DNA from: Hyphococcus sp.
Lineage (GTDB): Bacteria; Pseudomonadota; Alphaproteobacteria; Caulobacterales; Parvularculaceae
Reading direction: 5' to 3'
Length of the DNA: 64,000 nt
Assembly (NCBI GenBank): GCA_021776245.1
Contig: JAJFGF010000014.1
Location: 19,252 to 83,251, forward strand
Both the position numbers and the translations under genes were made by a program. The notes under the pieces were generated by a model. That model was given only the letters and a program-made list of their open reading frames with translations. It was not told where the DNA came from and did no database searches. Below, piece after piece: positions 33,668 through 42,856 of the stretch. Positions within the stretch are counted from its first letter, which is position 1. Each line of letters opens with the position of its first letter.

Positions 33668-34606
33668 TCAAGCAACGCTTTGACCAGCTTTTGCAACGGA
33701 TGGCGCACGGCGCTCCGGCTTCGCAAACGCTTGCAAAAGGATCGGCAACATCAAGTGCTGAGACTTCCGAAGGTTCCAGCGGTACTCAAACTCGTGCAGG
33801 TAAGTCTGTAGATATTTCGGGGACACATGAATGTAAGTCCCCCGATAAGCGCCCTTAAAGATATTCCAGAAACCCTCAACAGTATTTGTATGAATGTTGC
33901 CGCGTACATATTCCCCGCGCGAGTGATTAACAACGCCGTGATTGTAACCGTATTCAATTAGGTTGCGGAATGCGCCGCCCTCATCGGTGGCGACGTTTGA
34001 TCCGCGCTTGATGACTTTGACCATCTCAGGGACAACGGTGTTTTCCCGGCGGTCTTTAACGACGCGGGTTACGATTTCGCCGTCACGTTCGACTATGCCA
34101 AGGACGATGGTTTTGTCGTCTTCGCCTTGCTTGTCTTTACCGCCGACGAAAGCCTTGTCAGCCTCGACAATCTTGCGACCGGCACCGCCAAGCGGGCCTT
34201 CGCCATCAACTTCGCCCATATATTCGCGAATGAGGCGGGCCATGCGCCACGCGGTCTTATAGGTCACACCCAATTGGCGCTCTAATTCTTTGGCGGCAAC
34301 GCCGTTACGCGAAGCGCAGAACAGGAACATGGCGAAAAACCATGAATGCAATGACGTGCGGGACTTCTCAAAAGGGGTTCCGGCCTTTGGGTAGACCTGA
34401 AAGCCGCAATACTCGCAAGTGTAGGAGCCGCGCCCACGGGTCCGGTAATAATGAGCGGACTTCCCGCAGGACTGGCATTCATGGCGGTCTCCGTACCGGG
34501 TCCGCATCAGGTGCTCAAGGCAGGCGTCATCGTCCGGGAATTGCTCAAGAAATTGCTTGTAGGTCGGTATTTTGGACACGAATCGGCTCCCTTGCTGATT
34601 GTCCAA
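33668..34606 (-). CDS. IS1595-family (ISXO2-like) DDE transposase
   Basis: 312 residues, full length. An N-terminal zinc ribbon (C44, C47, C64, C67 in ECQSCG and YTCEYCG) is followed by an HTH-like LERQLGVTYKTAWRMARLIRE. The catalytic core has VEADKAFVGG (D150), VATDEGGAF (D208) and HTNTVEGFWNIFK (N241/E244), the IS1595 D-D-N/E pattern. The frame is intact, so the element may still move. It lies on the minus strand, pointing away from recA. Confidence 0.95.
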   Translation of the reverse strand: MDNQQGSRFVSKIPTYKQFLEQFPDDDACLEHLMRTRYGDRHECQSCGKSAHYYRTRGRGSYTCEYCGFQVYPKAGTPFEKSRTSLHSWFFAMFLFCASRNGVAAKELERQLGVTYKTAWRMARLIREYMGEVDGEGPLGGAGRKIVEADKAFVGGKDKQGEDDKTIVLGIVERDGEIVTRVVKDRRENTVVPEMVKVIKRGSNVATDEGGAFRNLIEYGYNHGVVNHSRGEYVRGNIHTNTVEGFWNIFKGAYRGTYIHVSPKYLQTYLHEFEYRWNLRKSQHLMLPILLQAFAKPERRAPSVAKAGQSVA

Positions 34607-34622
34607 ATATAGGGATTCAGCT

Positions 34623-34647
34623 TACTTGTTTCAAGGGGATAATCTCG
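34623..34647 (-). repeat. Right terminal inverted repeat of the IS1595-type element
   Basis: Read inward on the minus strand it starts CGAGATTATCCCC and ends ACAAGTA, pairing with 32196-32220. Confidence 0.8.
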
Positions 34648-34655
34648 GCCAGGCC
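34648..34655. repeat. Target-site duplication, right copy
   Basis: GCCAGGCC, perfect copy of 32188-32195. It lies 17 bp before the first LexA-like box of recA. Confidence 0.85.
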
Positions 34656-34672
34656 TTCCTGGGACATTACGA

Positions 34673-34742
34673 GAACAAATATGGAAAAAATAATAAAATC
34701 AACACTATATATAGTCTTGTCATATGAGAACAAATAGCGTAC
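34673..34742 (+). promoter_or_regulatory. Two degenerate LexA-type boxes before recA
   Basis: GAAC-AAATATG-GAAA (34673-34687) and GAAC-AAATAGC-GTAC (34728-34742), each 7 of 8 matches to the alphaproteobacterial LexA consensus GAAC-N7-GAAC. They share a GAGAACAAATA core and lie 120 and 65 bp before the recA start. SOS control is expected from known biology; neither box is perfect. Confidence 0.55.
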
Positions 34743-34792
34743 ATCGGGGCTTCATTGACAGGGTGGCCCCCTGTAAGGCAACGGAGGCGGTG

Positions 34793-35887
34793 ATGGCCAA
34801 GAGTGATCTGAGATTAGTGGAGATGGGCGGCGTGGATAAGTCAAAGGCGCTGGAAGCGGCGATTTCACAGATTGATAAGGCGTTCGGCAAAGGTTCGCTC
34901 ATGCGGCTCGGTGATCGCGACGTTGTTGAAATGGAATCAATTTCAACGGGCTCTTTGGGGCTTGATATCGCTCTCGGCATCGGCGGCTTGCCAAAAGGCC
35001 GGGTCGTTGAGATCTACGGCCCGGAAAGTTCCGGCAAAACGACGCTGGCGCTGCATGTTGCTGCGGAGACCCAGAAATTTGGCGGCACCGCAGCCTTTAT
35101 TGACGCAGAGCACGCGCTTGATCCGATCTATGCACAAAAACTCGGGGTCAATCTTGATGATCTTCTGATTTCGCAGCCGGACACTGGCGAACAGGCGCTT
35201 GAAATTGCCGACACGCTGGTGCGTTCCGGCGCCGTTGACATTCTAATCGTTGACTCAGTGGCTGCGCTGACGCCGCGCGCCGAGCTTGAAGGGGAAATGG
35301 GCGATTCGTTGCCCGGCCTGCAGGCGCGGTTAATGAGCCAGGCGCTCCGTAAGCTTACGGGCTCGATTTCAAAATCCAATACGCTGGTTATATTCATCAA
35401 CCAGATCCGGATGAAGATCGGCGTTATGTTTGGTTCGCCCGAAACAACGACCGGCGGCAATGCGCTGAAATTTTATTCTTCGGTGCGTCTTGATATTCGC
35501 CGTATCGGTGCGATCAAAAATCGCGATGAAGTTGTCGGCAATCAGACCCGCGTTAAAGTCGTTAAAAACAAGGTGGCGCCGCCCTTTAAGCAGGTTGAGT
35601 TCGATATCATGTATGGCGAAGGCGTTTCCAAGACCGGCGAGCTTGTTGATCTGGGAGTCAAAGCCGAAGTGGTGGAAAAGTCGGGCTCGTGGTATTCTTA
35701 TAATTCTGAACGTATCGGTCAGGGCCGGGAAAACGCCAAGCAGTTCCTGAAAGATCATCCCGACATGGCGGACGAAATCGAACGGGCGATCCGCCAGAAT
35801 GCCGGGCTTGTTGCAGAAGAGATGCTGACCGGCGAGAGCGACAGCGACGCCGAGACCGACGGCGTTGAAGCGGCCGAAGCGTCTTAA
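34793..35887 (+). CDS. recA: Recombinase RecA
   Basis: Forms ATP-dependent filaments on single-stranded DNA, drives strand exchange and triggers LexA self-cleavage. 364 residues from ATG 34793, which has GGAGG upstream; 23 extra codons from 34724 do not match the family. Seen: Walker [35 protein letters not shown], loop L1/L2 region [26 protein letters not shown] and the acidic C-terminal tail [17 protein letters not shown]. Control is by the two LexA-like boxes upstream. An IS1595 element has inserted just before them. Confidence 0.99.
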   Translation: MAKSDLRLVEMGGVDKSKALEAAISQIDKAFGKGSLMRLGDRDVVEMESISTGSLGLDIALGIGGLPKGRVVEIYGPESSGKTTLALHVAAETQKFGGTAAFIDAEHALDPIYAQKLGVNLDDLLISQPDTGEQALEIADTLVRSGAVDILIVDSVAALTPRAELEGEMGDSLPGLQARLMSQALRKLTGSISKSNTLVIFINQIRMKIGVMFGSPETTTGGNALKFYSSVRLDIRRIGAIKNRDEVVGNQTRVKVVKNKVAPPFKQVEFDIMYGEGVSKTGELVDLGVKAEVVEKSGSWYSYNSERIGQGRENAKQFLKDHPDMADEIERAIRQNAGLVAEEMLTGESDSDAETDGVEAAEAS

Positions 35888-36023
35888 ATACGGACCACCT
35901 TTACAAGCTTCGCCCGCGCATCTCTTTTTTGATGCGTGCGGCGAACGCTGTACTCAGGTCTTCCTTGCGCCTCAATGATGCGTCATGATCTCCGCGACGG
36001 GTGCGCATTTGTCATCGCATATC

Positions 36024-36071
36024 AATTTGCACAAGCTACAATTTGCACAGGCCGTAATTTGCACAGGAGAG
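36024..36071. repeat. Three tandem 16-bp repeats before the VOC gene
   Basis: AATTTGCACAAGCTAC (36024-36039), AATTTGCACAGGCCGT (36040-36055) and AATTTGCACAGGAGAG (36056-36071); the first nine bases are identical in all. The third copy also supplies the ribosome-binding GGAGAG for the next gene, so a protein bound here would also block translation or transcription start. Confidence 0.88.
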
Positions 36072-36075
36072 ACAA

Positions 36076-36444
36076 ATGATCGGATATGTTACGCTCGGCG
36101 TCAATGATATCGAAAAAGCGGCAAAGTTTTACGACGAGCTGCTCGGCGAAATGGGCGCCAAGAGATTTATGGAATCTGACAGTTTTGTTGCCTGGTCCTC
36201 GGCGCCGGGATCGCCGGGCGTTTCAGTGATCAAACCAAATGACGGCAATCCGGCGACAGTCGGTAATGGCGTCATGATCGCGCTCGCTTGCGACAAGCCG
36301 GAAACCGTCGACCGGCTCTACAACAAGGCAATTGAGCTTGGCGCGACGGATGAGGGTCCCGCAGGACCGCGCGGCGATAAATTCTATGCGGGCTATTTTC
36401 GCGATCTTGACGGCAACAAGCTCAACTTTTTTTGCATGACCTGA
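36076..36444 (+). CDS. VOC-family (glyoxalase-like) protein
   Basis: 122 residues. The betaalphabetabetabeta pattern is visible: MIGYVTLGVNDIEKAAKFYDELLGEMGAKRF, then GVMIALACDKPETVDRLYNKAIELGATDEGPAGPRG and GYFRDLDGNKLNFF, the usual metal-site end. Possible ligands include the N-terminal Glu and the C-terminal FRDLDGNKL region; the first His of glyoxalase I is absent, so it may bind a ligand rather than act as lactoylglutathione lyase. Three direct repeats form its leader. Confidence 0.9.
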   Translation: MIGYVTLGVNDIEKAAKFYDELLGEMGAKRFMESDSFVAWSSAPGSPGVSVIKPNDGNPATVGNGVMIALACDKPETVDRLYNKAIELGATDEGPAGPRGDKFYAGYFRDLDGNKLNFFCMT

Positions 36445-36628
36445 TGGGCCTTGCTGCGCGCCTGCCTCACCTGATCCTGCTACAGGATATGCCTTGATTG
36501 AGACCGTTTCGATTGGGTTGCGAGCTGATCTAGACGTGCAGGGCCTATCGACGCTAAGAGTTTGACCGCGTCAGCGCCGTTCATGCGGGCTGGCGCGGTT
36601 TCACATTGCCAGGCAGGCCGGAATTTCC

Positions 36629-39295
36629 ATGACGTCTCTAAAAGACATCCGTTCCCAGTTTTTGAGTTTTTTCGCGGCGCGCGATCACCAGATCGTGCCG
36701 TCTGCGCCGCTGGTGCCGCAAAACGATCCGACGCTGCTATTCGTTAATGCCGGTATGGTGCCGTTTAAAAATGTCTTTACGGGCGCGGAAAAGCGCGACT
36801 ATGTCCGCGCCGCTTCATCGCAAAAATGCGTGCGCGCCGGCGGCAAGCATAATGATCTTGATAATGTCGGTTATACGGCGCGCCATCATACGTTTTTTGA
36901 AATGCTCGGAAATTTCTCCTTTGGCGATTATTTCAAGGAACAAGCGATCGACGCCGCCTGGACCCTTGTCCATAAGGAATTTGGTCTGGCCGCGGACCGG
37001 CTTACGGTTACTGTTTATCACACGGATGATGAAGCGTTTGATCTGTGGCGCAAGATTGCCGGTCTGCCCGAGGCGCGCATTATTCGCATTCCGACCCATG
37101 ATAATTTCTGGGCCATGGGCGATACCGGCCCATGTGGGCCGTGTTCCGAAATTTTCTATGATCATGGTGACGACATTCCGGGCGGCCCGCCCGGCAGCGC
37201 CGACGAAGACGGTGATCGATTTGTTGAGATCTGGAACCTTGTTTTCATGCAATATGAAAAACACGGCGACGGCGCACAAATTGATTTGCCCAAGCCGTCG
37301 ATCGACACCGGCATGGGGCTTGAGCGGATCGCTGCCGTCTTGCAGGGCGTTCATGACAATTATGATGTGGATCTTTTCCGCACGCTGATTGCCGCGTCGG
37401 TGGATCTGACAGGGCGCAAGGCGGAAGGCGACGACAAACCGGCGCATCGCGTTATTGCTGATCATCTGCGCGCAACGAGTTTTTTGATGGCCGACGGCGT
37501 CGCCCCGTCCAATGAAGGACGCGGCTATGTTTTGCGGCGGATCATGCGCCGGGCCATGCGTTATGCCCACGGGCTCGGCGCAAAAGAGCCGCTGCTGACG
37601 CAACTTGCGCCGGTTCTTGTGCAGGAGATGGGCGGCGCATTTCCCGAACTCGTCCGGGCCGAAGCGCTGATCGTCGAAACGCTGCGTTCTGAAGAAGAAA
37701 AATTTCGCAGCTTGCTCGAACGCGGTCTGAAACTCCTCAAGCAAGAGGTTGCGGGACTTGGCGATGATGAGCCATTGCCCGGCGCTGCTGCTTTTAAACT
37801 TTATGATACTTATGGCTTTCCTCTTGATCTGACACAGGACGCGCTGCGCCGCGACGACCGCGATGTGGATGCTGCAGGTTTTGAGACCGCGATGAAGGCG
37901 CAGCGCGCGGCGGCGCGCGCCGCCTGGTCGGGCTCGGGCGATACAGCGGACGAAACCCTCTGGTTTGATTTGCATGACCAACATGGCGCAACAGAATTTC
38001 TTGGCTATATCCACGATGAGGCGGAAGGGGTCGTGCAAGCGATCATTCACGACGGCGTGGGCGTCGACAAAGCGTCAGCCGGCGATAAAGTGGAAATCAT
38101 CGTCAATCAATCGCCATTTTATGCAGAATCCGGCGGGCAGGTCGGCGACGCCGGCGTCATTAATTCTGAGAACGGCGCTGTCGTTACGGTTGACGATGTT
38201 CAAAAACGCGCTGGCGCTCTTTTTAGCCATATCAGCCGCATCGAAAAAGGCGAGATCAGCGTTGGCGATGCGGTGCATCTCTCCATTGATGTTGAACGCC
38301 GCGGCCGGACGCGGGCGAACCACTCGGTAACCCATGTGGCTCACGCAGCGTTGCGCGAAGTGCTCGGGCCGCATGTGGCGCAGAAGGGCTCGCTCGTCGC
38401 GTCCGACAAAATGCGTTTTGATTTCACCAATCCAAAGCCCGTATCGTCTGAGGAATTGGCGGAGATCGAACGCCGGGTGAACGCGGTTGTTCGCCAGAAC
38501 ACGCCCGTGGAAACGCGCATCATGTCTTATGATGATGCGGTCGCTTCGGGAGCAATTGCGCTTTTTGGTGAAAAATATGACGATGATGTTCGTGTCCTGA
38601 CGATGGGGCGGGCGCTCGATGGTGCTGACAAACCTTACTCAGTGGAACTTTGCGGCGGCACTCATGTGGCGCGTCTCGGAGATATTGCGCTCTTTAAGAT
38701 CATCGGTGAAAGCGCTGTTGCCGCGGGTGTGCGCCGAATCGAAACGCTTACCGGCGAAGCGGCGCGACGCTATCTCGATCATCAGGCGCAGCTTGCGCGC
38801 CAAGCGTCCGATACGCTCAAAACCACGCCCGAAGATCTGCCGGCGCGGATTGAGGCGCTCGTCGCAGACCGTAAGAAGCTCGAGCGCGAACTTGGTGAAG
38901 CAAAAAAATCACTGGCGCTGGGCGGCGGCACCTCGTCCGGCGGCGATGAATTTAGAGAGCTCGCCGGAGTTAAATATGCAGGCCGCGTGCTTGATGGGGT
39001 CGCAGCAAAAGATTTGCGCGGCCTGATTGACGAAACCAAAAAGAAACTTGGCTCGGGCGTTGCAGCTTTTATCGGCGTTAATGACGGCAAAGCGGCGGTA
39101 GCTGTTGGCGTTACGGATGACCTGACCGCGAAAATTTCCGCGGTTGACCTCGTGCGCGCTGGCGCAGCGGCGGTCGGCGGCAAGGGCGGCGGCGGCCGGC
39201 CTGATATGGCGCAGGCCGGCGGGCCCGATGGGGCAAAGGCGTCAGAAGCCGTTGAAGCGATTGCCAAACAGATCGAGATTGCCGCTGTCGCCTGA
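36629..39295 (+). CDS. alaS: Alanyl-tRNA synthetase
   Basis: Charges tRNA-Ala and edits mischarged Ser/Gly. 888 residues. Seen: class II motif region [15 protein letters not shown] and [28 protein letters not shown], the [21 protein letters not shown] region, editing-domain [11 protein letters not shown] (HxxxH) and [12 protein letters not shown] (CxxxH zinc pair), and the C-Ala tail [13 protein letters not shown]. Standard location after recA. The channel gene starts 14 bp after its stop. Confidence 0.99.
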   Translation: MTSLKDIRSQFLSFFAARDHQIVPSAPLVPQNDPTLLFVNAGMVPFKNVFTGAEKRDYVRAASSQKCVRAGGKHNDLDNVGYTARHHTFFEMLGNFSFGDYFKEQAIDAAWTLVHKEFGLAADRLTVTVYHTDDEAFDLWRKIAGLPEARIIRIPTHDNFWAMGDTGPCGPCSEIFYDHGDDIPGGPPGSADEDGDRFVEIWNLVFMQYEKHGDGAQIDLPKPSIDTGMGLERIAAVLQGVHDNYDVDLFRTLIAASVDLTGRKAEGDDKPAHRVIADHLRATSFLMADGVAPSNEGRGYVLRRIMRRAMRYAHGLGAKEPLLTQLAPVLVQEMGGAFPELVRAEALIVETLRSEEEKFRSLLERGLKLLKQEVAGLGDDEPLPGAAAFKLYDTYGFPLDLTQDALRRDDRDVDAAGFETAMKAQRAAARAAWSGSGDTADETLWFDLHDQHGATEFLGYIHDEAEGVVQAIIHDGVGVDKASAGDKVEIIVNQSPFYAESGGQVGDAGVINSENGAVVTVDDVQKRAGALFSHISRIEKGEISVGDAVHLSIDVERRGRTRANHSVTHVAHAALREVLGPHVAQKGSLVASDKMRFDFTNPKPVSSEELAEIERRVNAVVRQNTPVETRIMSYDDAVASGAIALFGEKYDDDVRVLTMGRALDGADKPYSVELCGGTHVARLGDIALFKIIGESAVAAGVRRIETLTGEAARRYLDHQAQLARQASDTLKTTPEDLPARIEALVADRKKLERELGEAKKSLALGGGTSSGGDEFRELAGVKYAGRVLDGVAAKDLRGLIDETKKKLGSGVAAFIGVNDGKAAVAVGVTDDLTAKISAVDLVRAGAAAVGGKGGGGRPDMAQAGGPDGAKASEAVEAIAKQIEIAAVA

Positions 39296-39309
39296 GCGGC
39301 GGCGCCACA

Positions 39310-40518
39310 TTGCGGGGAGGACGAGCCCTGACGACATTAAAAGCGCGGGTTTATAAAGTGCTTGAGGCCGGTCATTCCCATGATTGGCAAAGCCGCACTT
39401 TTGAATTCTCGATGGCGGCATTGATCATCGTCAATGTCATTGCATTTACGGTTGAAACCGTGCCGGCGATCCATAACCGTCATGCCGTTTTCTTTGCTGT
39501 TTTTGACTATGTTTCAATCCTGATATTTACCCTCGAATATGCAGCGCGCTTATGGGTCTGTACTGAGCATCCTCCTTTCCAGGGATTGGAGCCCTGGCGC
39601 GCGCGCCTGAAATTCGCGCGCAGTCCCTTTATGATTGTCGATCTTCTGGCGATCGCTCCGTTTTATCTCAGCTTCATGATGGTTGTGGATCTGCGTGTAT
39701 TGCGGATTTTTCGCCTGTTGCGGTTTTTCAAACTGGCGCGTTATTCGCCGGCCTTCAACACCATGCTGCGTGTTTTGACGCGCGAGCGTTCGGCTTTGAT
39801 GGGCGTCGCGATCGTGATGCTCGGATTGATTATTATTTCCGCCTCACTGCTCTATCTGGTCGAGGGGCATTTGCCGGGAAGCAAATATTCAACCGTGCCG
39901 GAAGCCATGTGGTGGGCGGTCGCGACCTTAACGACGGTGGGCTATGGCGACGTTACGCCGGTAACGTCGCTGGGCAAGCTGCTGGCCGGTGTCGTAATGA
40001 TCACAGGCCTTGGTTTTTTTGCGCTGCCAATCGGCATCATTGCCGGCGGCTTCATGGAAGAATTCCGGCGCAAGGAATTTGTCGTGACGTGGGGCATGGC
40101 GGCGCGCGCCTCGGTCTTTCGAATTTTGAACCCGCAGGAAATAGCGGATGTGCTGACGGCCCTGAAAGCACGCACCGCACCCCCGGGGTCAGTGATTGCG
40201 GTTGACGGAGAAAAGCCCGGCGCACTTTTTATGATCGGGTCCGGCGACGTTGAAATCCGCGATGCAGATCGGCCGGAACTTGATCCTGTTAATCTCGGCG
40301 AGGGTGAGTTTTGGGGCGCACGGTCGCTTTTGACGGGCGAACAGGCGGAAACCGCAAGGGCTGTTTCAACCTGCGATTTGATTGTGCTGGATCAGGAAGA
40401 CTTCAAGATGCTTTCGCGCACGCGTCCGCAGCTTTATCAGCGGCTTTTGAGCTGTCTCGCGGACGCAACCGATCCGTTCGCCGCACTGGCGGCCGAGAAA
40501 AAAGAAAGCGACGCTTAG
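39310..40518 (+). CDS. Voltage-gated-type K+ channel with C-terminal cyclic-nucleotide-binding-like domain
   Basis: About 402 residues. Six membrane segments: S1 starts SMAALIIVNVIAFTVETVP; S4 is LRVLRIFRLLRFFKLARY, with four or five Arg/Lys spaced every three; the pore has TLTTVGYGDVTP, the K+ selectivity filter; S6 LGFFALPIGIIAGGFMEEF. A cNMP-fold domain follows (about 275-385: LKARTAPPGSVIAVDGEKPGALFMIGSGDVEI). Like MlotiK1-type channels, but whether it binds cAMP/cGMP is not clear. Start codon uncertain: TTG 39310 lacks a ribosome site, whereas GGGGAGG (39314-39320) fits an in-frame CTG at 39328. Confidence 0.92.
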   Translation: MRGGRALTTLKARVYKVLEAGHSHDWQSRTFEFSMAALIIVNVIAFTVETVPAIHNRHAVFFAVFDYVSILIFTLEYAARLWVCTEHPPFQGLEPWRARLKFARSPFMIVDLLAIAPFYLSFMMVVDLRVLRIFRLLRFFKLARYSPAFNTMLRVLTRERSALMGVAIVMLGLIIISASLLYLVEGHLPGSKYSTVPEAMWWAVATLTTVGYGDVTPVTSLGKLLAGVVMITGLGFFALPIGIIAGGFMEEFRRKEFVVTWGMAARASVFRILNPQEIADVLTALKARTAPPGSVIAVDGEKPGALFMIGSGDVEIRDADRPELDPVNLGEGEFWGARSLLTGEQAETARAVSTCDLIVLDQEDFKMLSRTRPQLYQRLLSCLADATDPFAALAAEKKESDA

Positions 40519-40575
40519 ATCATCGGGCGAATAAATGGAATCACGCTATGATCTATTTTCTTTGCTGCGCGCCGG

Positions 40576-40625
40576 CCCGCGCGCGAAGGCGCGCTCACTA
40601 TAATCTTGACCGCCTTCGCGGTCGG
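40576..40625 (+). repeat. 50-bp dispersed repeat, copy 2
   Basis: 46 of 50 positions match 28551-28600, same orientation. It lies between convergent genes. Confidence 0.88.
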
Positions 40626-40626
40626 G

Positions 40627-40657
40627 GGGCGAAAAACCGGTGTCCACGTTTTCGCCC
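40627..40657. terminator. Inverted repeat between the channel and GIN-protein genes
   Basis: GGGCGAAAA (40627-40635) / TTTTCGCCC (40649-40657), 9-bp perfect stem. Located between two convergent stop codons, so a terminator role on both strands is plausible. It directly follows the dispersed repeat. Confidence 0.5.
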
Positions 40658-40663
40658 GGCGCT

Positions 40664-41326
40664 TTAGTCGCGATGTGCCTGCGCAGCGGATTTGATCTTG
40701 ATCCGGCCACCTGAAGATTTGTCGATATTGACGCGGGTGGGGTTGCCATAAACAGAAACATGCCCGCCGCTGGATGCGTCGGCGACAACAGATTCGCGCA
40801 CTACCAAAGCGCCATGCCCGCCACTGGAAACATCGATATTGGCGCTTTCGCAAACAAGCTCTGTGCCGTCGAGATTGGCCCCGCTGGAAAGATCGAGGGA
40901 GCACTTGTCGCAATTGCCGGTAATTTCCGCATAGGCGCCGCTGGATAAATCCATTGCGAAATTATCGGAGTCTACATTCATTATCTTGGCGCGAGAGCCC
41001 GATGACGCGCCAAATCCATTAAGCGCCGGCACTGTTACCGTCACTTTGTAATCGGCTCGCTTGTTGTGCCAGCTGAGACGGTTCCACTCCCGTGACACCG
41101 ACAATTCGCCATTTTTCACCCTGATCTCAAAATCGCTGAAATCCCCATTGCTGGTTTCAACGTTGATCGATTGGGCCTCGCCAACGGATGCGACAAGCTG
41201 GACCCCCGACGAGACGTCGATCCGGTCAAAATCCGGCAGGTCAAAATCACGGCTTTCGGCGAACGCCGGCGTTGCTGCAATCAATGCTGCGCTGACAGCC
41301 GCCAGGGGTAGTGATCGGAATTTCAT
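40664..41326 (-). CDS. Exported GIN-domain (DUF2807) protein
   Basis: 220 residues from ATG 41326, which has GGAG upstream and starts the signal peptide MKFRSLPLAAVSAALIAATP-AFA; the frame runs on to 41548 into icd. DUF2807 features: FDRIDVSSGVQLVASVGEAQSINVE, then a ladder of SSG units (GASSGSRAKI, DLSSGAYAEI, DLSSGANLDG, DVSSGGHGAL, DASSGGHVSV, KSSGGRIKI), which should stack as a beta-solenoid. Periplasmic or surface role; function unknown for the family. Confidence 0.88.
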   Translation of the reverse strand: MKFRSLPLAAVSAALIAATPAFAESRDFDLPDFDRIDVSSGVQLVASVGEAQSINVETSNGDFSDFEIRVKNGELSVSREWNRLSWHNKRADYKVTVTVPALNGFGASSGSRAKIMNVDSDNFAMDLSSGAYAEITGNCDKCSLDLSSGANLDGTELVCESANIDVSSGGHGALVVRESVVADASSGGHVSVYGNPTRVNIDKSSGGRIKIKSAAQAHRD

Positions 41327-41504
41327 GACCAGCTCCATATCGGTCTTACTCATAAACTGGCCCCATATGTGGCACGGGCCCCTGGAAATTGCGATAGGGC
41401 CTGCGGCAGACCGCCCTAAAACCGGGGGGAACAGGTCGAAAAATCGGCCGCGACCATGCCAAATCCGCCCAAATGTCGGCTTGTTGACGTTTTGCGGGGC
41501 CGGT

Positions 41505-42719
41505 TCAAGCGCCCATCGCCTTCTGGAAATTTTCATCCACTTTTTCAAGGAATCCGGTGGTCGTGAGCCATTTTTGTTCCGCGCCGATCAACAGTGCCAG
41601 ATCTTTGGTCATGTGGCCGCCCTCGACGGTCTTGATCACCGTTTCCTCAAGCGTGTTTGCAAAACCGGTCAGCGCATCGTTGCTGTCCAGCTTGCCGCGA
41701 TGGGCGAGGCCGCGAGTCCACGCGAAGATCGATGCGATCGAATTGGTTGAGGTTTCTTCGCCTTTTTGATGCTGGCGATAATGGCGCGTGACCGTGCCAT
41801 GGGCGGCTTCAGCTTCGACGGTCTTGCCGTCCGGGGTCATCAAGACCGACGACATCAGGCCAAGAGAGCCAAAACCCTGCGCGACTGTGTCTGACTGGAC
41901 GTCGCCATCGTAATTTTTGCACGCCCAAACATAGCCGCCAGACCATTTCATACAGGCCGCGACCATGTCGTCGATCAGCCGGTGTTCATAGGTCAGACCA
42001 TGTTCGTCAAATTTTTCCTTGAATTCGGTTTCGTACATTTCCTGGAAGAGGTCTTTGAACCGGCCGTCATATTTTTTAAGGATCGTGTTTTTGGTGGACA
42101 GATAGAGCGGATATTTGCGCTGGAATGCATAGTTAAACGAGGCGCGCGCAAAATCGCGGATCGACGCGTCGAGATTATACATCCCCATATAGATGCCCGA
42201 AGACGGCGCATCGAACACTTCATGCTCGATCTCTTCGCCATTGTCGCCGATCCATTTCATCGAAAGTTTGCCCTTGCCCGGGAACAACATATCGGTCGCC
42301 CGATACTGGTCGCCAAAAGCATGGCGGCCGATAATAATCGGTTGCGTCCAGCCCGGCACCAGTCGGGGCACATTGCGGATGATGATCGGCTCACGGAAAA
42401 CAACCCCGCCGAGAATATTACGGATTGTGCCATTGGGCGAACGCCACATCTGTTTGAGCCCGAACTCCTCAACCCGCGCTTCGTCCGGCGTGATCGTTGC
42501 GCATTTAACAGCTACGCCGTATTTTTTTGTCGCCTCCGCCGCCTCGATGGTGATCTGGTCGTCGGTCTCATCGCGCTTTTCGATGCCCAGGTCGAAATAT
42601 TTCAGGTCGATATCGAGATAGGGATGAATCAGTTTGTCCTTGATCATCTGCCAGATGATCCGGGTCATTTCGTCCCCGTCCATTTCGACGACTGGATTTT
42701 CGACTTTTATTTTTTGCAT
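41505..42719 (-). CDS. icd: NADP-dependent isocitrate dehydrogenase
   Basis: Oxidative decarboxylation of isocitrate to 2-oxoglutarate in the citric acid cycle. 404 residues, the dimeric eukaryote-like type. Seen: [59 protein letters not shown] (substrate Ser/Asn/Arg), [26 protein letters not shown] (metal Asp pair) and [35 protein letters not shown] (NADP binding). A standalone gene, divergent from trmJ. Confidence 0.98.
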   Translation of the reverse strand: MQKIKVENPVVEMDGDEMTRIIWQMIKDKLIHPYLDIDLKYFDLGIEKRDETDDQITIEAAEATKKYGVAVKCATITPDEARVEEFGLKQMWRSPNGTIRNILGGVVFREPIIIRNVPRLVPGWTQPIIIGRHAFGDQYRATDMLFPGKGKLSMKWIGDNGEEIEHEVFDAPSSGIYMGMYNLDASIRDFARASFNYAFQRKYPLYLSTKNTILKKYDGRFKDLFQEMYETEFKEKFDEHGLTYEHRLIDDMVAACMKWSGGYVWACKNYDGDVQSDTVAQGFGSLGLMSSVLMTPDGKTVEAEAAHGTVTRHYRQHQKGEETSTNSIASIFAWTRGLAHRGKLDSNDALTGFANTLEETVIKTVEGGHMTKDLALLIGAEQKWLTTTGFLEKVDENFQKAMGA

Positions 42720-42856
42720 GAATAACCTACCGGAATTGTTATGGTGCGGCGCTGATTGCGCTGATGATGTGGATTGGCTTGCGCGGGCCTATAGCATTGG
42801 CGGCCTTGTGAGCAAAGGGCTTCAACAGGCTTTGGCGAGAAAGTGTACGGGCGCGA

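Larger units (their letters stand above)
32196..34647 (-). mobile_element. IS1595-family element with passenger genes, 2452 bp
   Basis: Boundaries come from the sequence itself: left end 32196-32220 and right end 34623-34647 match as inverted repeats at 18 of 25 positions, both starting CGAGATT, and 8-bp direct repeats GCCAGGCC abut both ends. The transposase (33668-34606, minus strand) has an intact zinc ribbon and DDE residues. Two plus-strand genes (32833-33138, 33209-33661) and about 600 bp of apparently non-coding DNA make up the rest; IS1595 elements with passenger genes are known. It lies upstream of recA and looks recent because the duplication is perfect. Confidence 0.88.

Noticed and set aside
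33658..33858. Plus-strand 66-residue frame whose ATG overlaps the stop of passenger gene 2 (ATGA).
   Set aside because: All but the first bases are antisense to the C-terminal part of the intact transposase gene, and no domain is visible; the overlap looks accidental.
36024..36071. Short CRISPR-like array.
   Set aside because: Units are contiguous 16-mers without spacers and no cas genes are present, so this is a tandem operator-type repeat.
36815..38050. 411-residue minus-strand frame.
   Set aside because: Lies antisense inside alaS; a shadow of a GC-rich gene.
41327..41548. N-terminal extension of the GIN-domain protein into icd.
   Set aside because: It overlaps icd and would bury the signal peptide; ATG 41326 has a ribosome site.
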